Shown here: positions 32,199-39,720 of the stretch, piece after piece | Layout: each line of letters begins with the position of its first letter | Position numbering within the stretch: position 1 is the first letter of the stretch | NCBI RefSeq assembly: GCF_002217755.1 | Contig: NZ_BCFL01000022.1 | Span: 62,001 to 126,000, forward strand | Source: Streptomyces hyaluromycini | GTDB lineage: Bacteria > Actinomycetota > Actinomycetes > Streptomycetales > Streptomycetaceae | DNA: 64,000 bases | Direction: 5' to 3' | Position numbers and translations under genes: made by a program | The notes under the pieces: model-generated | What the model saw: only the letters and a program-made list of their open reading frames with translations | Database searches by the model: none | Told to the model about the DNA's origin: nothing

Positions 32199-34643
32199 GT
32201 GGTCAGTGAGGGCGCTGCGGTACGCGGAACGAGAACCGATCGCGCCGAAATCGCCCTCGAAACGCTCACTGGCGATCCCGGCGCACCCGATCGGCTCCGC
32301 CGCGTTCTCGAACAGGCACTGGTGTTCGCCGGCGCGGCCTTCGCCGGGGTGTACACGCCCGGCGACGACGGCACCATGCTGCGCCTCGCCGAGTCGGCGG
32401 GCCTGCCCCGCACCCTGTACGGGCTGCGCGACGCCTACCCGGCCATCGGGCGGTCCCCGGCGGCCGAGGCGTACGGCAGCGGGCGGTCCGTCTGGCTCGC
32501 CCCCGACGAGCTGGCCGACTGCCCGGAGGCGCGGCGGACCCCGTCCCAGGAGTTCTGGCTCGCCGCCCTGCCGCTGCCCGGCGGCGCCGGACTCCTCGTC
32601 GCCGTCAGCGAGCGGGACGACGGATTCGGGCCCGAGGACCGCGCCTGCCTGCACCTGGTCGCCGACGCGATCGCCCTGCCCGCCCCGCTCCCCTCGGCCA
32701 CCGACACCGGCGAGCTGCCCGCGGACGCCTTCAGCCTCGCCATGGACACCGGCCGGATCGCCGTCGGCGACGGCATCCTCGACCTCTTCCGGATGGGCCG
32801 GGACGAGTTCGACGGCAAGGTCGAGACGCTGCTGGGCCGTACCGTGCCCGAGGACGTGCCCGCCCTGATGTCCGTCGTCGAGGCCGACCACATGTCCATC
32901 GGCGACCGCGAGCTGGAGTTCCGGATCCTGCAGCCCTCCGGCCCGCCCAAGTGGCTGCGGCTGCGCGGCCGTCTGGTGCCCGGCGGCGAGGGGCGTCCGG
33001 CCCGGCTGGCCGGCACCGTCGCCGACGCCTCCACGTTCCGCACGGACGTCACCGACGTGGCCCGCGTCCAGCAGCTCGCCGCCGCCCTGGCCACCGCCGG
33101 CACCGTCAAGGACGTCAGCCAGGCCGTCGTCACCGCCCTGCGCGCGCCGCTCAAGGCGGACCGGATCGCCCTGGCCGAACTGGAGAACGAGCGCCTCGTC
33201 GTCATCGTCCTCGACCCGCCCGAAGCCGAGTCCTGGCCCGAACTCTGGCGCAGCGAGTGGCGCACCGAATGGCCCGACGCACCCGTGCGCTCCATGCCCA
33301 CGCTCGCCACCGCCCTGCGCGAGGGCCGGGCCCAGATCTGGCCCGCGGCGGCCGCCCTGGAACCCGCGCTCGCCGAGGTCGGCCCCGGCGGCCTGGCCAT
33401 CCTTCCGCTGCCCGCCGGCGGCCGGATGGCCGGCGCCTGCCTGATCGGCTGGGACAGCCCGCACGACTTCGGCCCCGACGAACGCGCCCTGCTCACCGCC
33501 TCCGCCGGCCTCGCCGGCGAGGCCCTGATGCGCGCCCATTCCTTCGACGCCGAGCACGAACTCGTCGGGATGCTCCAGCGCACCCTGCTGCCGCGCCGGC
33601 TGCCCGGCCTGCCCGGCGGCGAAGCCGTCGCCCGCTACCTGCCCACCACCGTGGGCCTGCAGGTCGGCGGCGACTGGTACGACGTGATCCCGCTGTCCGA
33701 CAACCACGTCGCCCTCGTCATCGGCGACGTCCAGGGCCACAACGCGAGCGCCGCCGCCCTCATGGGCCAGATGCGTACCGCCCTGCGCGCCTACGCCGCC
33801 GAGGGCCACACCCCCGACGTCGTCGTCTCGCACGCGAACCGGCTCCTCCTGGACATGGAGAGCGACCTCTTCGCCACCTGCTGCTACGTCGACGTCGACA
33901 TGGAGGACGGCACCGCCTGGTGCGTGCGCGCCGGACACCTGCCGCCCGTCCTGCGCCACCCGGACGGCACCACGCGGATCACCGAGACCGAGGGCGGCCC
34001 CCCGCTCGGCGTGCTCGGCCAGACCGAGTTCCCGATGACCCAGCTCAGCCTGAGCCCCGGCGCCATGCTCGCGCTCACCACCGACGGCATGGTCGAGTCA
34101 CCCGACACCGACATCGACGACGGCATGGAGCGCTTCGCCCGCGACCTCGCCGGCACCGACCCCGCCCAGCTGGGACTGGCCGCCGACGCCCTGCTCGGCA
34201 ACGCGCACCGCGCCGACGACGTCGCCCTGCTGCTGATGCGCTACGACGGCATGGCCGTACGCCCGCTGCGCGAGAGCTGGACGGTCTGGCGGGTCCCGGA
34301 GGCCGCCCGGCACGCCCGCCGCTTCAGCCGCCGTGTGCTGCGCTCCTGGGACGTGACCGACGAGGGGATGGACGCCGCCCTGCTGGTGGTCTCCGAACTC
34401 GTCACCAACGCCCTCATCCACACCGACGGGCCGGTCCGGCTCGACCTGACCCTGGTCGACCACCGGCTGCGGATCGCGGTGGCCGACGCCTCGCCGCGCA
34501 GCCCCGTGAAACCCACCAACATCGGCTGGGAGGCCACCGGCGGGCGCGGCATCCTCCTGGTGGAGGCCGTGTCGGCGGCCTGGGGGACCGTGCCGGCCAG
34601 CGGCGGCAAGCAGGTGTGGGCGGATCTCGTCCTGGAGGACTGA
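32199..34643 (+). CDS. GAF-PAS-GAF-SpoIIE phosphatase with C-terminal HATPase
   Basis: 814 residues if translation starts at the GTG at 32199; the site upstream is weak, so the exact start is uncertain. Order: GAF (about 25-170), PAS-like (about 180-290), GAF (about 300-450), PP2C/SpoIIE (about 465-680) with RYLPTTVGLQVGGDWYDVI, GDVQGHNASA and LTTDGMVESPDTD, then RsbW-like HATPase (about 695-810; VVSELVTNALIHTDGPVRLD, GGRGILLVEAV). It combines anti-sigma-kinase-like and phosphatase modules in one protein, as in many Streptomyces partner-switch regulators. The final Asp-rich end VWADLVLED is typical. Confidence 0.82.
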   Translation: MVSEGAAVRGTRTDRAEIALETLTGDPGAPDRLRRVLEQALVFAGAAFAGVYTPGDDGTMLRLAESAGLPRTLYGLRDAYPAIGRSPAAEAYGSGRSVWLAPDELADCPEARRTPSQEFWLAALPLPGGAGLLVAVSERDDGFGPEDRACLHLVADAIALPAPLPSATDTGELPADAFSLAMDTGRIAVGDGILDLFRMGRDEFDGKVETLLGRTVPEDVPALMSVVEADHMSIGDRELEFRILQPSGPPKWLRLRGRLVPGGEGRPARLAGTVADASTFRTDVTDVARVQQLAAALATAGTVKDVSQAVVTALRAPLKADRIALAELENERLVVIVLDPPEAESWPELWRSEWRTEWPDAPVRSMPTLATALREGRAQIWPAAAALEPALAEVGPGGLAILPLPAGGRMAGACLIGWDSPHDFGPDERALLTASAGLAGEALMRAHSFDAEHELVGMLQRTLLPRRLPGLPGGEAVARYLPTTVGLQVGGDWYDVIPLSDNHVALVIGDVQGHNASAAALMGQMRTALRAYAAEGHTPDVVVSHANRLLLDMESDLFATCCYVDVDMEDGTAWCVRAGHLPPVLRHPDGTTRITETEGGPPLGVLGQTEFPMTQLSLSPGAMLALTTDGMVESPDTDIDDGMERFARDLAGTDPAQLGLAADALLGNAHRADDVALLLMRYDGMAVRPLRESWTVWRVPEAARHARRFSRRVLRSWDVTDEGMDAALLVVSELVTNALIHTDGPVRLDLTLVDHRLRIAVADASPRSPVKPTNIGWEATGGRGILLVEAVSAAWGTVPASGGKQVWADLVLED

Positions 34644-34703
34644 GCCCCGCCGGCCCCCGCTCTCGACAGGCGGCGCGGGCCGACCCTCCTTAGTGTCCTT
34701 GAC

Positions 34704-34979
34704 GTGGCACACACCTTCGAAGAACTCGTGGCGAAGCACCGCGCGGCCGACGCGGCCCACGAAAAAGTCCTGGAACTGCGGGACACCTACGGGCCACCGG
34801 CCCGGCAGCAGTCGGGCGGCGCCCAGTCGGAGACCTACGAGACCGCCCTGCGCGCCTGGCGCGACCTGGCCCGCGACGAACTGACCGCGGTGAACGAGTT
34901 CGCCCGCGACGAGGGCCGGTCGAGGGCCGAGGTGGAGGCGGAGGTGGAACGCGCGGCGGCCTGGCCGGAGGACTCCTGA
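34704..34979 (+). CDS. Small conserved hypothetical protein
   Basis: 91 residues from a GTG at 34704. It is entirely helical and strongly charged (EELVAKHRAADAAHEKVLEL, then RDLARDELTAVNEFARDEGR), with no Cys, signal or membrane segment. It resembles small coiled-coil proteins found across Streptomyces. Function not recognised. It lies 60 bases past the phosphatase gene on the same strand and may be co-transcribed; a promoter of its own is also possible (TCCTTAGTGTCCTTGACGTG precedes the start). Confidence 0.65.
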   Translation: MAHTFEELVAKHRAADAAHEKVLELRDTYGPPARQQSGGAQSETYETALRAWRDLARDELTAVNEFARDEGRSRAEVEAEVERAAAWPEDS

Positions 34980-35118
34980 ACCGCGGGACGAACCGGGCTG
35001 GACACCGTTACCGGGTACCTCGCGGTCACACGGCATCCGCCCCAGGGCCATACTGTCGTAACCCATCAGGAAAACAGAAGAACGTCTCAATCAGATGTTC
35101 ACCTATAAGGTGTAGCGA

Positions 35119-36186
35119 ATGAAGGCTTTGGTGCTATCCGGCGGTGCCGGAACCCGGCTGCGGCCGATCACCCACACATCGGCGAAACAGCTCGTACCGG
35201 TGGCGAACAAACCCGTGCTGTTCTACGGGCTCGAATCCCTTGCCGCCGCGGGCGTCACAGAGGTCGGGATGATCGTCGGCGACACCGCCGCCGAGATCGA
35301 GGAGGCGGTCGGCGACGGGTCGAAGTTCGGCCTGCGCGTCACCTACATCCCCCAGGAGCACCCGCTGGGCCTCGCCCACGCGGTGCTCATCGCGCGGGAG
35401 TTCCTCGGTGACGACGACTTCGTGATGTACCTCGGCGACAACTTCATCGTCGGCGGCATCAGCGGACTGGTCGACGAGTTCCGCGAGACCCGTCCCGACG
35501 CCCAGATCCTCCTCACCCACGTGCCCAACCCGCGGGCCTTCGGTGTCGCCGAGCTCGACGCCGACGGCCAGGTGATCGGCCTGGAGGAGAAGCCGCAGGA
35601 GCCCAAGAGCGACCTCGCCCTGGTCGGCGTCTACCTGTTCACGCCGGCCATCCACGACGCCGTACGCGCCATCAAGCCGTCCTGGCGCGGCGAGCTGGAG
35701 ATCACCCACGCCATCCAGCACCTCATCGACCAGCGCGCCGACGTGCGCTCCACGGTGATCAAGGGCTACTGGAAGGACACCGGCAACGTCGTCGACATGC
35801 TGGAGGTCAACCGGACCGTCCTGGAGGGCCAGGAGCCGCGCATCGACGGCGAGGTCGACGAGGCCAGCCAGATCGTCGGCCGCGTGGTCGTCGAGGCCGG
35901 TGCGCGCGTCACCAACTCCCGGATCGTCGGCCCGGCCGTGATCGGCGCCGGAACCGTCGTCGGCGACTCCTACGTGGGCCCCTTCACGTCGATCGCCGAG
36001 AACTGCCGGATCACCGAGAGTGAGCTGGAGTTCTCCATTGTGCTGCGGGACTCCTCCATCGACGGGGTGGGCAGGATCGAGTCCTCGCTGATCGGCCGGC
36101 ATGTCGAGGTGACCCCGGCAACCGGCACCCCCAGCGCCCACCGCCTCGTTCTCGGAGACCACAGCAAGGTGCAGATCCGTTCATGA
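35119..36186 (+). CDS. rmlA: Glucose-1-phosphate thymidylyltransferase, long form
   Basis: 355 residues from the ATG at 35119, with AAGGTG upstream. It makes dTDP-glucose from glucose-1-phosphate and dTTP, the first step to dTDP-rhamnose. The nucleotidyltransferase domain (1-240) has GGAGTRLRPITHTSAKQLVP, and YLGDNFIVGG with the metal-binding Asp. The C-terminal about 110 residues form a left-handed beta-helix (GARVTNSRIVGPAVIGAGTV), the long type found in actinobacterial and antibiotic-sugar RmlA proteins (StrD-like). It overlaps rmlB by 4 bases (ATGA at 36183-36186), so translation is coupled. Confidence 0.93.
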   Translation: MKALVLSGGAGTRLRPITHTSAKQLVPVANKPVLFYGLESLAAAGVTEVGMIVGDTAAEIEEAVGDGSKFGLRVTYIPQEHPLGLAHAVLIAREFLGDDDFVMYLGDNFIVGGISGLVDEFRETRPDAQILLTHVPNPRAFGVAELDADGQVIGLEEKPQEPKSDLALVGVYLFTPAIHDAVRAIKPSWRGELEITHAIQHLIDQRADVRSTVIKGYWKDTGNVVDMLEVNRTVLEGQEPRIDGEVDEASQIVGRVVVEAGARVTNSRIVGPAVIGAGTVVGDSYVGPFTSIAENCRITESELEFSIVLRDSSIDGVGRIESSLIGRHVEVTPATGTPSAHRLVLGDHSKVQIRS

Positions 36187-37181
36187 ATCTCCTCGTCACC
36201 GGCGCCGCCGGCTTCATCGGCTCCACGTACGTCCGCGGCCTGCTCGCCGCCGACACGCCCGACGCGCCGCACATCACCGTGCTGGACAAGCTCACCTACG
36301 CGGGCACGCTGACGAACCTGCCCGCGTCGCATCCGCGCCTGACCTTCGTGCAGGGCGACATCTGCGACGCCGAGCTGGTCGACAAGCTCATGGCGGAGGC
36401 CGACCAGGTCGTGCACTTCGCGGCCGAGTCGCACGTCGACCGCTCCATCGACGGCGCCGGCGCGTTCGTCCGCACCAACGTGGTCGGCACCCAGACCCTC
36501 CTGGACGCGGCCCTGCGGCACGGCGTCGGCCCGTTCGTGCACGTCTCCACCGACGAGGTCTACGGCTCCATAGAGACCGGCTCCTGGCCCGAGAGCCACC
36601 CGCTCCAGCCGAACTCGCCGTACTCCGCCTCCAAGGCCTCCTCGGACCTGCTCGCGCTGGCCTTCCACCGCACCCACGGCCTGGACGTCCGCGTCACCCG
36701 CTGCTCCAACAACTACGGGCCGCACCAGTTCCCCGAGAAGGTCATCCCGCTCTTCGTGAGCAACCTCCTCGACGGCAAGAACGTGCCCCTCTACGGCGAC
36801 GGCAGCAACGTCCGCGACTGGCTGCACGTCGAGGACCACTGCCAGGGCATCGACCTGGTCCGCACCGACGGCCGGGCCGGCGAGGTCTACAACATCGGCG
36901 GCGGCACCGAGCTCAGCAACAAGGAGCTCACCGGGCTGCTCCTGGAAGCCTGCGGCGCCGACTGGGACCGCGTCGACCGCGTCGCCGACCGCAAGGGCCA
37001 CGACCAGCGCTACTCCGTCGACTGGAGCAAGATCCACGACGAGCTGGGCTACACCCCCAAGCACGACTTCACCTCCGGCCTCGCCGACACCGTCGCCTGG
37101 TACCGCGACAACCGGGACTGGTGGGAGCCGCTCAAGGAGCGCGCCGCCCTGGAGTCCCGCAAGGAGCAGGAGAAGCACTGA
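36183..37181 (+). CDS. rmlB: dTDP-glucose 4,6-dehydratase
   Basis: 332 residues, of SDR extended type. NAD-binding motif GAAGFIGSTYV at 7-17, catalytic Thr-Asp-Glu in VSTDEVYGS and the Tyr-x-x-x-Lys motif YSASKAS. It converts dTDP-glucose to dTDP-4-keto-6-deoxyglucose, step two of the rhamnose pathway. It overlaps rmlA by 4 bases and shares a TGATG junction with rmlD, so the three form one tightly coupled operon. Confidence 0.94.
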   Translation: MNLLVTGAAGFIGSTYVRGLLAADTPDAPHITVLDKLTYAGTLTNLPASHPRLTFVQGDICDAELVDKLMAEADQVVHFAAESHVDRSIDGAGAFVRTNVVGTQTLLDAALRHGVGPFVHVSTDEVYGSIETGSWPESHPLQPNSPYSASKASSDLLALAFHRTHGLDVRVTRCSNNYGPHQFPEKVIPLFVSNLLDGKNVPLYGDGSNVRDWLHVEDHCQGIDLVRTDGRAGEVYNIGGGTELSNKELTGLLLEACGADWDRVDRVADRKGHDQRYSVDWSKIHDELGYTPKHDFTSGLADTVAWYRDNRDWWEPLKERAALESRKEQEKH

Positions 37182-38062
37182 TGAAGTGGCTCGTCGCCGG
37201 AGCGGGCGGCATGCTCGGCCACGACATGGCCGAGGAACTCGCCCGCCGGGGTGCGGAGGTCGTGGCCCTCGGCCGCGCCGATCTCGACATCACCAGCGCC
37301 GACTCGGTGGCGTCGGCGCTCGCCGGGCACCGGCCCGACCTGGTGGTGAACTGCGCCGCGTACACGGCCGTCGACGACGCCGAGACCGACGAGGAGCGGG
37401 CCCTGCTGATCAACGGCGAGGGACCGCGCCTGCTGGCCCGTGCCGCCGCCCGGCACGGCGCCCGCCTCGTCCACGTCTCGACGGACTACGTCTTCGACGG
37501 CGAGGCCCGCACCAGCCCGTACCCCGAGGACCACCCCACCGCCCCGCGCACCGCCTACGGGCGCACCAAGCTCGCGGGCGAGCGGGCCGTCCTGGCGGAA
37601 CTCCCGGGCGCGAGCGCGGTGGTCCGCACGGCCTGGCTGTACGGCACGCACGGTAAGAACTTCGTGCGAACGATGATCGAGCTGGAGTCCCGCCGGGACA
37701 CCCTCGACGTCGTCGACGACCAGCGCGGACAGCCCACCTGGAGCGCCGACCTGGCCGCCCGGATCGCCGACCTCGGCCCCCGTCTCGGCCGGGACGACCG
37801 CGCGCACGGCGTCTTCCACGGCACCAACTCCGGTGCGGCCACCTGGTGCGAGCTGGCCCGGGAGGTCTTCCGCCTGCTCGGCGCCGACCCCGAGCGGGTA
37901 CGCCCCACCACCAGCGAGGCGTTCGTCCGCCCGGCGCCCCGCCCCGCCTACAGCGCCCTCGGGCACGACCGGTGGGCCGAGGCCGGTCTGGAACCGCTGC
38001 GGGACTGGCGGCAGGCCCTCGCGGAGGGGCTGCCGCTCATCCGCAAGGAGATGTCCGCCTAA
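37181..38062 (+). CDS. rmlD: dTDP-4-dehydrorhamnose reductase
   Basis: 293 residues from the ATG at 37181, one base overlapping the rmlB stop, with GGAGCAGGAG upstream. N-terminal GAGGMLGHDMA binds NAD(P)H; NCAAYTAVDDAE and the catalytic Tyr-x-x-x-Lys in TAYGRTKLAGE are family marks; a C-terminal substrate domain is present. It performs the last reduction to dTDP-L-rhamnose. The epimerase rmlC needed before it is encoded 1 kb away on the other strand. Confidence 0.93.
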   Translation: MKWLVAGAGGMLGHDMAEELARRGAEVVALGRADLDITSADSVASALAGHRPDLVVNCAAYTAVDDAETDEERALLINGEGPRLLARAAARHGARLVHVSTDYVFDGEARTSPYPEDHPTAPRTAYGRTKLAGERAVLAELPGASAVVRTAWLYGTHGKNFVRTMIELESRRDTLDVVDDQRGQPTWSADLAARIADLGPRLGRDDRAHGVFHGTNSGAATWCELAREVFRLLGADPERVRPTTSEAFVRPAPRPAYSALGHDRWAEAGLEPLRDWRQALAEGLPLIRKEMSA

Positions 38063-38085
38063 GGCACTTCGCACCAACGCGCCGC

Positions 38086-38123
38086 AGGGCGGCCGACGGC
38101 TCACCGAGCATGTCGGCCGCCCT
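38086..38123 (+). terminator. Terminator of the rmlABD operon
   Basis: AGGGCGGCCGAC (38086-38097) and GTCGGCCGCCCT (38112-38123) are a perfect 12-bp stem with a 14-nt loop, 24 bases after the rmlD stop. Confidence 0.85.
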
Positions 38124-38258
38124 GTGGTGTTTGGAAATACCGGAGCCCGGCGGTCTTTTTCACGGGCCGTCGTGTTCGCCCCTTGTGGACTGCCCCGCGT
38201 CACTACGATGATGCTTTGAATGTCTTGTGGGCCGGGTAGGGAAAGGATTTGTTCCGCG

Positions 38259-39071
38259 ATGTCGATGCGAGCAACCGTGAAGTCCGTGCTGGGTGAGAAG
38301 AATGTGCGGAACCTGCGACGACTGAAGCGGCGGCTGTCCGCCCGGCCGGCCCAGCCGGCGAAGCCGACGGGGCTCGACGCGATCTCCGGCGATCTCAACA
38401 AACTCGCCCAGCACTTCAAGACCGACAAGTGGGGAATACACCGCTACACCCAGCACTACCAGCGCCACCTCGGACACCTGAGGAACGAGTCCTTCAATCT
38501 GCTGGAAATCGGCATTGGCGGCTACAACAGGCCAGGTCAGGGCGGTGCTTCCCTGCGGATGTGGAAGCAGTTCTTCCCGAAGGCGCAGATTTTCGGAATG
38601 GACATCCAGGACAAGTCATTTGTCGACGAGGACCGCATCACGACGTTCATCGGAGACCAGTCCGACCCGTCGTCCCTGAACTCGATCGCCGACAAGATCG
38701 GTGAGCTGGACGTCATCATCGACGACGGAAGCCACCGCAGTCCGCATGTACTCACGACCTTCGCCACGCTCTTCCCGCGTCTCAAGGACGGTGGCATCTA
38801 CATCGTCGAGGACACGCAGTCGTCGTACTGGCCCGAATGGCAGGGCAGCGAGGACCTCGATGCCGCGCACACCAGTATGGGGATGCTGAAGCGGCTGACC
38901 GACGGCCTGAATTACGAGGAATTCGTGACCGAGAACTACCAGCCGACGTACACGGACCTCAATGTCGTCGGCGTGCACTTCTACCACAACCTGGTGATCA
39001 TCGAAAAAGGCCGGAATGCCGAGGGCAGCAACAAGCGGAGCGCGCTGAAGCAGCGCTACGCGAAGTCCTGA
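38259..39071 (+). CDS. SAM-dependent sugar O-methyltransferase (MycE/TylF-like)
   Basis: 270 residues from the ATG at 38259, with GAAAGGA about 11 bases upstream. A basic N-terminus of about 40 residues precedes the domain: LAQHFKTDKWGIHRYTQHYQ, SAM-binding LLEIGIGGY, GMDIQDKS, and metal-binding DVIIDDGSHR. This is the fold of macrolide-sugar methyltransferases such as MycE and TylF/TylE and of related surface-polysaccharide enzymes, which are metal-dependent. Lying between rmlABD and rmlC, it probably methylates a rhamnose or other sugar on the product of this locus. The acceptor is not known. It has somewhat lower G+C than its neighbours in the central part. Confidence 0.8.
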   Translation: MSMRATVKSVLGEKNVRNLRRLKRRLSARPAQPAKPTGLDAISGDLNKLAQHFKTDKWGIHRYTQHYQRHLGHLRNESFNLLEIGIGGYNRPGQGGASLRMWKQFFPKAQIFGMDIQDKSFVDEDRITTFIGDQSDPSSLNSIADKIGELDVIIDDGSHRSPHVLTTFATLFPRLKDGGIYIVEDTQSSYWPEWQGSEDLDAAHTSMGMLKRLTDGLNYEEFVTENYQPTYTDLNVVGVHFYHNLVIIEKGRNAEGSNKRSALKQRYAKS

Positions 39072-39083
39072 CACCACGCCGAC

Positions 39084-39118
39084 CGACGGGGGGCCGGGCC
39101 ACCGCCCGGCCCCCGTCG
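39084..39118. terminator. Bidirectional terminator between the methyltransferase and rmlC
   Basis: CGACGGGGGGCCGGGC (39084-39099) pairs with GCCCGGCCCCCGTCG (39104-39118) with a single bulged G and a 4-nt loop. It lies between the convergent stops at 39071 and 39122. Confidence 0.8.
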
Positions 39119-39121
39119 CGG

Positions 39122-39715
39122 TCAGCCGCGCAACCGCTCGTAGTAGGCCACGCAGTCCGCGTACGACGGCAGCAGCCCGGACGCCGCGGCCTCGGCCAGG
39201 GACGGTGCCTCCGCGTCCTTCTCCGACAGCACCGGCTCCAGACCCTCGGGCCACTCGATGCCCAGCTCGGGGTCGAGCGGGTCGATGCCGTGCTCGCGGC
39301 CCGGCGCGTACCCGGCCGAGCACAGGTAGACCACGGTGGCGTCGTCGGTCAGCGCCATGAACGCGTGGCCGAGGCCCTCCGACAGGAACACGGCGTGCCG
39401 GTTCTCGTCGTCCAGCCGGACTGCCTCCCAGCTGCCGAAGGTGGGGGAGCCCACCCGGATGTCCACGATCACGTCCAGCACGGCCCCGCGCACGCACTTG
39501 AGGTACTTGGACTGGCTCGGCGGCACATCGGCGAAGTGGATGCCACGCAGCACGCCCCGCCGGGAGACCGAGCAGTTGGCCTGCGCGAGGTCGAGGTCGT
39601 AGCCGAGGGCCTCGCGGAACTCCCCGGCCCTGAACCACTCGTGGAAGCTGCCCCGGTCGTCGGGGAAGAGCTTGGGCTCCTGGACCCAGGCGCCTTCGAT
39701 GCTCAGCGGTCGCAC
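39122..39715 (-). CDS. rmlC: dTDP-4-dehydrorhamnose 3,5-epimerase
   Basis: 197 residues from a GTG at 39715 with AGGAAGG upstream, which overlaps the end of the GT2 gene. Cupin fold: FPDDRGSFHEWFR, catalytic His in VLRGIHFADVP, and DVIVDIRVGSPTFG, all typical of RmlC. It epimerises C3 and C5 of the 4-keto intermediate between RmlB and RmlD. It is co-transcribed with the upstream GT2 gene (6-base gap), linking rhamnose supply to that glycosyltransferase. Confidence 0.93.
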   Translation of the reverse strand: MRPLSIEGAWVQEPKLFPDDRGSFHEWFRAGEFREALGYDLDLAQANCSVSRRGVLRGIHFADVPPSQSKYLKCVRGAVLDVIVDIRVGSPTFGSWEAVRLDDENRHAVFLSEGLGHAFMALTDDATVVYLCSAGYAPGREHGIDPLDPELGIEWPEGLEPVLSEKDAEAPSLAEAAASGLLPSYADCVAYYERLRG

Positions 39716-39720
39716 GGTTC

